From: JAFGMQ01 sp036733345
GTDB lineage: Bacteria > Desulfobacterota > DSM-4660 > Desulfatiglandales > Desulfatiglandaceae
Length of the DNA: 20,143 nucleotides
NCBI GenBank assembly: GCA_036733345.1
Contig: DAINAR010000055.1
Location: forward strand, 1 to 20,143
Direction of reading: 5' to 3'
Position 1 is the first letter of the stretch; each line of letters begins with the position of its first letter. Below, in pieces: positions 7,030 through 14,594 of the stretch. The notes beneath the pieces are model-generated. The model had not been told where the DNA came from, did no database searches, and was given only the letters and a program-made list of their open reading frames with translations. A program made the position numbers and the translations under genes.

Positions 7030-8337
7030 CTATCCATTTTCCACACGAATCATAATAGTTTTATCAGTCAAAACATCAAGTTCATCAATTAGCGAAATAG
7101 CTTTCTTGACACTGCTTTCCTTAGCGTCATGGGTCAGCATAACGATTGGAACCGATCCATTGACCTTTCGACCCTTTTGAATCACCGATGAAATGCTTAT
7201 CTTATGTTTACCCAAAATGCCTGCGATCTTTGACAGGACGCTTGGCGCATCAAGCGCCGAAAACCTGAAATAATAGGGAGAGTTCAAGTCTTCCATGGGC
7301 TGCAATGAAAAAGATTTCCCACTTGAAGTTGCATGACCAAGTGGAGGCATTAATAACCCCTGTTGGCCAACTTTTATGAGCCTTGCCAGGTCCATAATAT
7401 CAGAAACAACAGAGCTGCTGGTAGGCCTTCTGCCGGCACCGAGGCCATAATACAGATTTGGACCTACAAAATCTCCCTCAAGATAAATGGCATTGAAGGC
7501 ATCATTTACGTTTGCGAGAATGTGATCCTTCGGTATCATAGCCGGATGCACCCTGGCTTCCACGTGATCTCCAGAGATCCTTGCAATAGCGAGCAGTTTG
7601 ACACCATAGCCAAATTCACCTGCAAAACGTATATCATCAGGCGTTAAAGAGGTAATGCCTTCCCTGTAGATATGATCAAAGGAGATGGAAGATCCAAGTA
7701 TTATGGAAACAAGGATAGCGAGCTTATGAGCAGCATCTGTACCGTCAACATCAAGAGTGGGGGGATCTTCGGCAAAACCCAGCTTAACTGCCTCCTGAAC
7801 TACCTTAGTATATGGCAAACCATCCTGGCTCATTTTTGTCAGGATGTAGTTTGAGGTGCCATTTAAAATGCCTATTATATTTTCAATATGATTACCGCAA
7901 AGTCCATGCCTCAAGGCCCTGATAATAGGTATGCCGCCTGCTACACTCGCTTCAAAACCCAGGCCCACACCACAACGTTCAGCAGTTTCAAATATCTCTC
8001 GCCCCCGTTCTGCCAAAAGAGCCTTATTTGCAGTTACCACATGCTTGCCTTTTTTCATAGCCTTAATAATATATTCCGATGCCTTTTCAATTCCTCCAAT
8101 TAATTCAATAACTATATCAATTTCAGGATCATTAATCACATCCATGGCATTCACAGTGAATAGATTATGATTAACCTTAACGCCCCTGTCAGATTCTGTG
8201 TCAAGATCTGCTATCCTTTTGACCGTAATCTCGGTTCCGACCCTGCTTTTGATAATTTTCTTATTTTTCATCAACAATTCACAGGTTCCTGCTCCTACAG
8301 TCCCGAATCCAATAATTCCGATATTTATTTTTGACAT
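7030..8337 (-). CDS. hom: Homoserine dehydrogenase with ACT domain
   Basis: Reduces L-aspartate 4-semialdehyde to homoserine with NAD(P)H, the branch to threonine. The 435-residue protein has an N-terminal Rossmann fold with GIIGFGTVGAG (7-17). ANKALLAERG (103-112) includes the conserved Lys104. The catalytic region is GFAEDPPTLDVDGTDAAHKLAIL (187-209). An ACT domain (about 352-425) probably binds threonine for feedback inhibition. The ATG follows GAGGAAATT. It has a good promoter at 8391-8420 and is joined to the apgM-like gene, with a possible overlap. The alaC-like gene lies upstream on the same strand beyond a 760-bp gap, a gene order I associate with deltaproteobacteria. Confidence 0.96.
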   Translation of the reverse strand: MSKINIGIIGFGTVGAGTCELLMKNKKIIKSRVGTEITVKRIADLDTESDRGVKVNHNLFTVNAMDVINDPEIDIVIELIGGIEKASEYIIKAMKKGKHVVTANKALLAERGREIFETAERCGVGLGFEASVAGGIPIIRALRHGLCGNHIENIIGILNGTSNYILTKMSQDGLPYTKVVQEAVKLGFAEDPPTLDVDGTDAAHKLAILVSIILGSSISFDHIYREGITSLTPDDIRFAGEFGYGVKLLAIARISGDHVEARVHPAMIPKDHILANVNDAFNAIYLEGDFVGPNLYYGLGAGRRPTSSSVVSDIMDLARLIKVGQQGLLMPPLGHATSSGKSFSLQPMEDLNSPYYFRFSALDAPSVLSKIAGILGKHKISISSVIQKGRKVNGSVPIVMLTHDAKESSVKKAISLIDELDVLTDKTIMIRVENG

Positions 8338-8390
8338 AATTTCCTCACATCTTTAATGCCTTGGCATCCTAATTCTGATTTAGTCCGCTG

Positions 8391-8420
8391 ATTATAAAAA
8401 ATATCAATGGCGGATTTCAA
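8391..8420 (-). promoter_or_regulatory. Predicted sigma-70 promoter of hom
   Basis: On the minus strand TTGAAA (8420-8415) and TATAAT (8396-8391) are separated by 18 bp. The start would lie near 8384, giving a leader of about 46 nt. Within the leader, 8356-8369 holds a small palindrome (ATGCC-TT-GGCAT). Confidence 0.6.
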
Positions 8421-8445
8421 ACCCTTTCCGACTTTCCCAAAAAAC

Positions 8446-8740
8446 ATTATTACTCCGGCAATAATATGTATTAATGTTGTCCCAGCCAGGGGCTGATTAA
8501 CCAGCCAAAAACACAGGCTGGTAAACCCTCCACAAAAAATGGCGGGTAAAATTTCGAGCCCCGAATCAAGTTCGGGTAAACCCGCCACAAACATTGGCGG
8601 GTAAACTCCAGCCTGTCCCGGATTCCTGTTCGGGGCCGGAATCCATAATTAATTCGACTGGATGCCCCGGGATCGGGGTCCGGGGCAGGCTTATCAAGCC
8701 CGGCATGACGATTTATGTTTCTAATCGCCGGAGTAATAAT
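8446..8740. repeat. MITE-like / composite extragenic palindromic element
   Basis: A perfect 14-bp terminal inverted repeat, ATTATTACTCCGGC (8446-8459) and GCCGGAGTAATAAT (8727-8740), bounds a 295-bp non-coding segment that is visibly more GC-rich than its surroundings. Inside are alternating CAGCC/GGCTG words (8483-8520) and a 9-bp inverted repeat, ACAGGCTGG (8513-8521) with CCAGCCTGT (8608-8616). GGCGGGTAAA occurs twice (8541-8550, 8597-8606). There are hairpins GGATTCC/GGAATCC (8620-8643) and an 8-bp TGCCCCGG/CCGGGGCA. The minus-strand end reads CGTCATGCCGGGCTTG, like a class of extragenic repeats known in many proteobacterial genomes. Open frames crossing it are repeat-derived and not credible genes. 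I see no clear target-site duplication. Confidence 0.65.
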
Positions 8741-8830
8741 AGCCAATTATATACTCCCAATCAAAAAATCAGAATACGGACTGATTTGAAAAAACGGCAA
8801 GATGCAGCTTGAGCTTTTTGAAACCGGGGA

Positions 8831-8935
8831 TCATCCCGAATGGTGTGAAATCCAGGCAAAGCATGTATAGATTGCGATGTCAGGATCGGTTTCTTCGATA
8901 AACCCCAAAAATAACTCACGTGAATGAGGGGCCAT
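8831..8935 (-). CDS. Possible small ORF or gene remnant, 34 codons
   Basis: On the minus strand an ATG at 8935 opens a 34-residue frame with unremarkable, protein-like composition: RELFLGFIEETDPDIAIY in the middle, then aromatic and Cys residues, and ending in HHSG. There is no good ribosome site before the ATG (a T-rich run precedes it). I recognise no family. It could be the tail of a decayed gene or chance. Confidence 0.2.
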   Translation of the reverse strand: MAPHSRELFLGFIEETDPDIAIYTCFAWISHHSG

Positions 8936-9015
8936 TAAAAAAATACAAGACCAATACATAAGTCAATGCCCTTTCCCCATGTACACTGCATTTTGAGTCT
9001 TTAACCTTTATTTAC

Positions 9016-9053
9016 CTGCTTCGCAGTAGCAAGCAAATGAAGCTGCAAAGCAG
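9016..9053. repeat. Imperfect inverted repeat downstream of the alaC-like gene
   Basis: CTGCTTCGCAG (9016-9026) and CTGCAAAGCAG (9043-9053) form a stem with 10 of 11 bases paired and a 16-nt loop; each arm is itself nearly palindromic. It lies about 45 bp beyond the aminotransferase stop and may stabilise or end that transcript, but no T-run follows on the minus strand. Confidence 0.4.
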
Positions 9054-9096
9054 AAGAAGAATTTTTTAACAAATCCGTTAAATAGAATTACGACGT

Positions 9097-10263
9097 TTAC
9101 ATTATACTTTTAATGCCTCTTATACCTTGCTTTATGCGGTGTGGATTTTCAACCAGAGCAAAACGAACGTAATCGTCACCATATTCCCCGAAACCTATTC
9201 CTGGCGATACTGCAACTTTTGCCTTTTCGATAAGCATCTTTGAAAATTCAATCGAACCCATTTCCCTGAACTGTTCGGGGATCCTGGCCCATACGAACAT
9301 TGTAGCCTTTGGTTTTTCGATTCGCCATCCGATGCGATTTAATCCGTCAACCAGAGCATCGCGGCGATCCCTGTATGTCTCGACTATTTCTTTAACACAA
9401 TCATAGGGCCCATTCAGAGCTATGATGGATGCAATCTGTATTGGCTGAAACATTCCGTAGTCCAGGTAGCTCTTTATTCTTTTCAGGGCGGCCACCAGAA
9501 TGGGATTTCCTACACAAAAACCTACCCGCCATCCTGGCATGGAATAGCTTTTGGAAAGGCTGAAGAGTTCAACACCAATATCCTTGGCCCCCGGGATTTC
9601 CAAAAAACTGGGAGGATTATACCCGTCGAATACAAGATCCGCATAGGCGAAATCGTGAATAACTATCATGTCGTGTTCGCGGCAAAAGGCTACAATTTTT
9701 TCAAAAAATTCCCTCCCCACTACTGCTGTTGTTGGATTATGAGGATAAGAAATAATCAACATCTTCGGGCTCGGCCAGGTCTGCTTGGTGGCAGAGAGAA
9801 GATCTTCAAAAAAATCCCTATCCTTCCCTATTGGTATGCTTCTCAGGTCTCCACCGGCAATAATGACCGAATAAGGATGAATAGGATAAGTCGGATTGGG
9901 AGCAAAGACAACATCTCCCGGACTTATTGTGGCCAGAACTAAATGCGCCAGGCCTTCTTTTGCTCCCATGGTTGCGATAACTTCTTCATCAGGATCAAGG
10001 TATACACCAAAACGCCGCTTGTACCAGTCACTAATAGCCTGCCTCAGCTTAGTTATTCCCATTGAGGCCGAATACCTGTGATTATGCCCCTTTTGTGCGG
10101 CCTCAACAAGTTTGTCAACGATGTGTTTAGGTGTTGGAATATCAGGATTGCCCATTCCCAGGTCGATGATATCTTCTCCTCTATGTCTTGCATCCATTTT
10201 TATCTTATTGACAGTGGCAAAGACATAAGGGGGCAAACGGGTCATTCTTGTAAATTCCTTCAT
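9097..10263 (-). CDS. Class I/II aminotransferase, AlaC-like (alanine transaminase)
   Basis: A PLP-dependent fold-type I aminotransferase of 388 residues. Closest by eye to AlaC-type alanine or LL-diaminopimelate-like transaminases. Motifs are IIDLGMGNPDIPTP (32-45), RYSASMGITKLR (63-74), the phosphate-binding MGAKEGLAH and the Asn of ISYPHNPTT (171-179). The PLP aspartate and tyrosine are in HDFAYADLVFDG (203-214), and the Schiff-base Lys238 is in SLSKSYSMPGWRVGF. The ATG at 10263 has an AGGAGAG ribosome site. recG lies 103 bp upstream on the same strand. The position ahead of hom suggests a role in amino-acid synthesis, in keeping with alanine or aspartate-family transamination. Exact substrate is not readable from sequence. 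Confidence 0.92.
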   Translation of the reverse strand: MKEFTRMTRLPPYVFATVNKIKMDARHRGEDIIDLGMGNPDIPTPKHIVDKLVEAAQKGHNHRYSASMGITKLRQAISDWYKRRFGVYLDPDEEVIATMGAKEGLAHLVLATISPGDVVFAPNPTYPIHPYSVIIAGGDLRSIPIGKDRDFFEDLLSATKQTWPSPKMLIISYPHNPTTAVVGREFFEKIVAFCREHDMIVIHDFAYADLVFDGYNPPSFLEIPGAKDIGVELFSLSKSYSMPGWRVGFCVGNPILVAALKRIKSYLDYGMFQPIQIASIIALNGPYDCVKEIVETYRDRRDALVDGLNRIGWRIEKPKATMFVWARIPEQFREMGSIEFSKMLIEKAKVAVSPGIGFGEYGDDYVRFALVENPHRIKQGIRGIKSIM

Positions 10264-10366
10264 AGGTTATCTCTCCTTTTCTCCTGTCAATTATTTCTTC
10301 AGCCTTCCATGTCTTAAATATATATAATTTTTTTATGTTATAGAAGCATACTAAAAAATGCAAAAC

Positions 10367-12472
10367 CTAAATTAAATTAAAACCGGACATTCTCTCCCTT
10401 AATATACTATTCTCTGAACTTAAAAGGCCAGGGTCCGAGGCAATAATTCTTTCTGCTTCCCTTTTTGCGTTAATCAAAAGATCAGGTTCGTCATAAATAT
10501 CCATTAAATCCAGTTCTCCATGCCCAGCCTGTCTGATGCCCGCAATTTCTCCCTGGCCTCGCATTTCGAGGTCTTTTTGGGCAAGTTCAAACCCGTCTTC
10601 AATCTCGACCAGCATTTTCAGCCTTGAAATAGATTTCTCGGATAAGTCCTTTTTGAGCATAAGTATAAAAAGACCACCCTTTAAACCTCTTCCAACCCTG
10701 CCTCTTAACTGATGAAGCTGTGCCAGCCCGAACCTTTCAGGATCTTCTACCACCATAATGGTAACTCCTGGTGCATGAACGCCAACCTCAATTACACTGG
10801 TGCCAACCAGTAAATCAATCTGACCCTTGCGAAACTCGGCCATGATCCTGTCTTTTTCATATGCAGCCATTCTTCCGTGAATCAGCCGGACACTTAGAGG
10901 AGGTACAAAAAGTTTCACAAGTTTTTCATGCATTTCCAATACATTTTTCAAGCCTGTATCCTCTGATAGTTCAATTACAGGACATACAATTATTGCCTGC
11001 TGGCCATTTGAAATACGCTCACGTATCAAATTATAGACCTTTCTTTTGTCGCCGTCCTTTGCCAGCAAGGTCTTTACCGGGAGATGTCCGGGAGGAAATT
11101 CTTTTATCACAGAAATATCCATATCAGCGTATAATGTTAAGGCAATTGTCCTTGGAATAGGGGTGCCTGTCATTACAAGGAGATGGGGATTTGTGCCCTT
11201 TTCGTCAAACAGGGCACGCTGATTAACCCCGAACCTTTGCTGTTCATCAATTACAATAAGTCCAAGATTTTTGAAGGAAAGATCCTTCTGGATCAAAGCA
11301 TGTGTCCCAATAATAAGATTATAATCTCCCTTCCTGATTTTTTCATATACCTCCAAACGCTCAAATTTTGATAAAGCCCCCGTCAAAAGAACAACCCTAA
11401 ATCCCATAAAATCTGGAATGCCCAAAAAATATTCGTAATGCTGTAAAGCTAAAACTTGAGTGGGGACCATTATCGCAGCCTGATAATTGTTTTGAATAGC
11501 AGAATACGCGGCAGCTGCAGCCACTACGGTCTTTCCGCACCCCACATCTCCCTGAACAAGACGATTCATTGGCCTTGCCTTCTTTAAGTCTTCAAAAATC
11601 TCTTCGATTACTCTGGCCTGATCACCTGTTAGCTGGAATGGAAAACATTTCTTGAGTTTATCGATTATGCCTTTTTCAATGCGAAAAGGAGTCCTGATTC
11701 TACTTTCACGAGAATTTTTTCTATAAATAATATTAAGCATCATGTGAAAAACTTTTTCAAAGGTGAGTCTTCGATGGTATTTTGTTTTATGATTAACAAA
11801 CTGATCAACAGATGAATCTTCAGGAGGAATATGAATACACCTGATTGCTTCCGCAAGATCAGGCAACTCCAGTCGCTGAGTTATTTCTCTGGGAATAGAA
11901 TCTATTATATTACCTTGATATCTGTAAATGACCTGCCTGATGGCAGACCTTATGACTTGCATTGAAACGCCCCTAATAAGTGGATAAACAGGAAACAAAC
12001 CCAGAATCTGCTGATCCTGGTGTTCATCAACAATAATAATATCAGGATGTATCATCTGCCTTCTGCCATTTTTATTACGAATAACGCCATAGGCAACAAT
12101 CTCCAGATTTTTACGGCAAAAACGACTTAAAAAGGCCTTGTTATACTGGAACCACAGTAGATCCAGTTCTGTCGCTTCATCTTTAATAATAACCCTGAAA
12201 AGGCCTTTTCCACTTAAATAAAACCTTTGCTCCCTGCCAGAGACCACATTACCTTTGATCAGCGCGGCCAAACCTTCTTGAGTTTTATTAATAGGCATGA
12301 TTTGAGTTCTATCCTCATACCGTACAGGCATAAAAAGAATAAGGTCCAGAAGTGAACAAATACCTTTTTCTGACAGGAAAGCGGCTCTCTTTGGCCCTAT
12401 TCCTTTTATCGAAGTAAGCGGCTGATTCAGGTTTGGACTTTTTTCCAAATATTTAATTTGTGTTAAATTCAT
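10367..12472 (-). CDS. recG: ATP-dependent DNA helicase RecG with variant helicase motifs
   Basis: RecG reverses stalled replication forks and branch-migrates Holliday junctions. The 701-residue protein has an N-terminal helix-hairpin-helix-like SIKGIGPKRA (21-30), a wedge OB domain, and a superfamily 2 helicase core. Core motifs are motif I GDVGCGKT (308-315), VPTQVLALQH, IGTHALIQ, a motif II reading DEQQ (409-412), TGTPIPRT (435-442), and LHQLRGRVGRG. The C-terminal translocation segment reads DLEMRGQGEIAG. E. coli RecG has DEQH, TATPIPRT and EVGVDVPN where this one has DEQQ, TGTPIPRT and EVGVHAPG. Length and architecture are otherwise complete. The ATG at 12472 has only a weak GAGA ribosome site. 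It is divergent from purM and upstream of the alaC-like gene. Confidence 0.95.
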   Translation of the reverse strand: MNLTQIKYLEKSPNLNQPLTSIKGIGPKRAAFLSEKGICSLLDLILFMPVRYEDRTQIMPINKTQEGLAALIKGNVVSGREQRFYLSGKGLFRVIIKDEATELDLLWFQYNKAFLSRFCRKNLEIVAYGVIRNKNGRRQMIHPDIIIVDEHQDQQILGLFPVYPLIRGVSMQVIRSAIRQVIYRYQGNIIDSIPREITQRLELPDLAEAIRCIHIPPEDSSVDQFVNHKTKYHRRLTFEKVFHMMLNIIYRKNSRESRIRTPFRIEKGIIDKLKKCFPFQLTGDQARVIEEIFEDLKKARPMNRLVQGDVGCGKTVVAAAAAYSAIQNNYQAAIMVPTQVLALQHYEYFLGIPDFMGFRVVLLTGALSKFERLEVYEKIRKGDYNLIIGTHALIQKDLSFKNLGLIVIDEQQRFGVNQRALFDEKGTNPHLLVMTGTPIPRTIALTLYADMDISVIKEFPPGHLPVKTLLAKDGDKRKVYNLIRERISNGQQAIIVCPVIELSEDTGLKNVLEMHEKLVKLFVPPLSVRLIHGRMAAYEKDRIMAEFRKGQIDLLVGTSVIEVGVHAPGVTIMVVEDPERFGLAQLHQLRGRVGRGLKGGLFILMLKKDLSEKSISRLKMLVEIEDGFELAQKDLEMRGQGEIAGIRQAGHGELDLMDIYDEPDLLINAKREAERIIASDPGLLSSENSILRERMSGFNLI

Positions 12473-12519
12473 TCTCTAACCAAAGGGGGGGTAGCGGTAT
12501 GATTGATAAAAGAAATGAT

Positions 12520-12548
12520 TTGACAACCAAACAAGTTGATATTAGAAA
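12520..12548 (+). promoter_or_regulatory. Possible promoter upstream of purM
   Basis: TTGACA (12520-12525) is followed after 17 bp by TAGAAA (12543-12548), a 4-of-6 match to the -10 consensus. It would give a leader of about 180 nt before the purM start. No better pair is seen in the 12473-12734 gap. Confidence 0.4.
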
Positions 12549-12630
12549 AATATTGTACATTTTGCATATTACCAAATGAGTCATAAAGGAAAAATGACAA
12601 ATAACTTCCCGGATCCAGAGTCTAATGTGA

Positions 12631-12660
12631 GCAACAGGCATTAAATAGCATGCCGGTTGC
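12631..12660 (+). promoter_or_regulatory. Inverted repeat in the purM leader
   Basis: GCAAC-A-GGCA (12631-12640) pairs with TGCC-G-GTTGC (12651-12660): nine base pairs with one A/G mismatch and a 10-nt loop. TGGGTTTT follows. It could be an operator, an attenuator or a weak terminator lying ahead of purM. Confidence 0.4.
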
Positions 12661-12734
12661 TGGGTTTTAAATTATATAAAATATACACTTTTGTAGCAAG
12701 ATGCAGAATATTTGCAAGGCATCAAAGGTATAAA

Positions 12735-13790
12735 ATGCAGAAAAAACCGGAAAAAAGTAAATACGCCGAGGCAGGCGTTGATATTGAAGCGGGAAACAGG
12801 CTTGTAGAACTCATAAAACCAATTGCCAATAAGACATTCAGCCCTGGAGTAATTACTGATATAGGAGGTTTTTCAGGGCTTTTTTCTTTGAATGTCGGGG
12901 CAATAAAAAACCCTGTTCTGGTAAGCTCAACTGACGGAGTGGGAACAAAGCTCAAGATTGCATTCATGCTCGATAAGCATGACACCATTGGTATTGATCT
13001 CGTTGCCATGTGTGTGAACGATATTATAGTTCAAGGTGCTACTCCTCTCTTTTTGCTGGATTATATCTCAATGGGCAAGTTAGATATAATGAAGGCTCAG
13101 GATATAATTAAGGGGATTGCGGCTGGATGTATAGAAGCTCAATGTTCCCTCATTGGAGGTGAAACTGCTGAAATGCCCGGTTTTTATGCCGATGATGAAT
13201 ATGACCTCGCAGGTTTTGTTGTCGGTTTAGCAGACAACCAGGAGCTTTTAGATGGTTCCGAGATTGCTGTGGGCCACCAGCTTATCGGGATCAGGTCAAC
13301 AGGACTCCATAGTAACGGGTATTCACTTGTGCGTAAGGTTGTCTTTGAGGGTCTGAAACTTTCCCTTGAAGATCATATAGAGGATTTTGGCAGGTCCCTT
13401 GGAGAAGAACTTTTAGAACCTACAAAAATCTATGTCCAAATAATTAATAATCTGAGAAAAGACTTCCATCTCTACGGTATTTCACATATCACTGGCGGTG
13501 GTCTTATTGACAATATACCCCGGATTCTACCTAAGAGTTGCAGGGCGGTAATTAATAAATCCAGCTGGTCTCCTCACCCCGTATTTTCTTTTATTCAAAA
13601 AGCAGGGCAGATTTCGGAGACTGAAATGATGCATACCTTTAATAATGGTATCGGCCTGGTCCTCGTTGTAAGCGAGAACGAAGCCAACGAAATATTAATA
13701 AGGCTGAATGCGATGGGTGAATCCGCATACCTTATAGGATCGGTAGAACAAAGAGAAACAAACGAAGAAGCCGTTCAAATTGAAGGCTAA
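12735..13790 (+). CDS. purM: Phosphoribosylformylglycinamidine cyclo-ligase (AIR synthase)
   Basis: Closes FGAM to aminoimidazole ribonucleotide with ATP, the fifth step of de novo purine synthesis. The 351-residue protein has the family N-terminus KYAEAGVDIEAGNRLVE, the ATP-site SSTDGVGTKLKIA (64-76), AMCVNDIIVQGATPLFLLDY (91-110), GGETAEMPGFY (141-151), GIRSTGLHSNGYSLVR and HITGGGLIDNIPRIL. I start it at the ATG at 12735, six bases after AAAGG. An upstream in-frame start at 12657 would add 26 residues unlike the family and has no ribosome site. Its stop is 7 bp before my preferred start of the DUF523 gene, so the two are likely co-transcribed. Confidence 0.96.
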   Translation: MQKKPEKSKYAEAGVDIEAGNRLVELIKPIANKTFSPGVITDIGGFSGLFSLNVGAIKNPVLVSSTDGVGTKLKIAFMLDKHDTIGIDLVAMCVNDIIVQGATPLFLLDYISMGKLDIMKAQDIIKGIAAGCIEAQCSLIGGETAEMPGFYADDEYDLAGFVVGLADNQELLDGSEIAVGHQLIGIRSTGLHSNGYSLVRKVVFEGLKLSLEDHIEDFGRSLGEELLEPTKIYVQIINNLRKDFHLYGISHITGGGLIDNIPRILPKSCRAVINKSSWSPHPVFSFIQKAGQISETEMMHTFNNGIGLVLVVSENEANEILIRLNAMGESAYLIGSVEQRETNEEAVQIEG

Positions 13791-13797
13791 CTGTATA

Positions 13798-14298
13798 TTG
13801 TCAAAAATTAAAACTCCAATTATGATCAGTGCATGTCTTCTTGGAATGCGTTGCAGATATGATGGCGAGCATTCCCTCTGCCCCGCTTTGCAGGATTTTA
13901 TTGAAAATGTCTCATTTATTCCCTTCTGTCCGGAGCAGTTAGGAGGGCTTTCTACACCAAGACCTCCCTCAAATATTACTGGCGGGGATGGTTACGATGT
14001 TATTTCTGGGAAAGCAGTACTCATCAATATGCAGGGACAGGATGTAACTTATGCATTTAAAAAGGGAGCTGAAGATTCATTGAAACTTAGTCGATTAGCA
14101 CGGAGTACTATATCAATCATGAAAGACAGGAGCCCATCCTGCGGTATTCGAACACCCTATTGTGATAAACTGTCAGGTTTCGGTATAGGAGTTACTGCGG
14201 CTCTGTTTGAGCTTAATGGCATTAAAACGTATGAGTTAAGGTCTGATGACCCTTTTCCAACCCCCGATTTTTTGGAATTATTAAACGAAATTAACTAA
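13798..14298 (+). CDS. DUF523/TudS-like iron-sulfur protein
   Basis: A DUF523 (COG1683) protein of 166 residues. Members of this family include thiouracil desulfidase TudS, which carries a [4Fe-4S] cluster held by three cysteines. Here all three family Cys are visible: Cys13 in ISACLLG, Cys44 in PFCPEQLGGLSTPRPP, and Cys115 in KDRSPSCG. The N-terminal CRYDG motif follows. A role in desulfurating thiolated nucleobases or in sulfur trafficking is possible; substrate is unknown. I prefer the TTG at 13798, ten bases after GAAGG. A TTG at 13780 overlapping purM and an ATG at 13822 are in-frame options. It follows purM closely and precedes tatA by 15 bp, so it sits in one transcription unit. Confidence 0.88.
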   Translation: MSKIKTPIMISACLLGMRCRYDGEHSLCPALQDFIENVSFIPFCPEQLGGLSTPRPPSNITGGDGYDVISGKAVLINMQGQDVTYAFKKGAEDSLKLSRLARSTISIMKDRSPSCGIRTPYCDKLSGFGIGVTAALFELNGIKTYELRSDDPFPTPDFLELLNEIN

Positions 14299-14313
14299 GA
14301 TAAGGAGTGAGCT

Positions 14314-14535
14314 ATGTTCGGTTTAGGTGCAACCGAATTGGTTATTATTGCAATAATTCTTTTCTTTTTATTTGGCGCAAAAAGACTTCCTGAAATCGGT
14401 AAAGGCATTGGAGGCGCTATCAAAGAATTCAGAAAAGTTAAAGGGGAATTAAGTTCAAAGGACAGCATTGCTCCTGATGAGAAAGAAGAGATAACGCAAA
14501 AAAATGAAAACGGATCCGGCGGACGAAAAGAATAA
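14314..14535 (+). CDS. tatA: Sec-independent protein translocase TatA/E subunit
   Basis: A 73-residue TatA-type subunit that oligomerises in the inner membrane to move folded, often cofactor-bearing proteins. It has a single short N-terminal membrane segment (about 7-19) with Glu8, the FG hinge at 20-21, an amphipathic helix AKRLPEIGKGIGGAIKEFRK (22-41), and a polar, acidic tail. The ATG follows AAGGAGTGAGCT. No tatB or tatC is in this window, so the rest of the system must lie elsewhere. Sitting between DUF523 and a radical SAM gene is probably operon convenience rather than a functional link. Confidence 0.95.
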   Translation: MFGLGATELVIIAIILFFLFGAKRLPEIGKGIGGAIKEFRKVKGELSSKDSIAPDEKEEITQKNENGSGGRKE

Positions 14536-14594
14536 ATTAGACTTAGGATCAGGATATTTTTTAAATACAACAGACTGCTATTAGGTTAGAAAGA

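Larger units (their letters stand above)
8741..9096. other. Non-coding gap downstream of the alaC-like gene
   Basis: A 356-bp stretch with no convincing gene. It holds a possible 34-codon minus-strand frame (8831-8935) and a stem-loop at 9016-9053. Composition is intermediate between the GC-rich element on its left and normal coding DNA. It may be the remnant of a decayed gene, but I could not identify one. Confidence 0.5.

Noticed and set aside
8541..8606. Repeated GGCGGGTAAA considered as a CRISPR-like or iteron array
   Set aside because: Only two direct copies plus a partial inverted one, with irregular spacing inside a palindromic element.
8325..8812. Three overlapping open frames across the repeat element (minus 8325-8594, minus 8471-8746, plus 8594-8812)
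   Set aside because: They run through palindromic, GC-rich repeats, lack ribosome sites and have translations typical of repeat DNA, so they are not genes.
9066..9081. Small palindrome TTAAC-N6-GTTAA after the alaC-like stop as terminator
   Set aside because: The stem is short and AT-only, and on the minus strand it is followed by A's rather than T's.
12453..12641. Minus-strand 62-codon frame upstream of recG
   Set aside because: It overlaps the recG start, lacks a ribosome site and covers the intergenic promoter region.
12657..12734. N-terminal extension of PurM by 26 residues
   Set aside because: No ribosome site before 12657, the added residues do not resemble the family, and the ATG at 12735 is well placed behind AAAGG.
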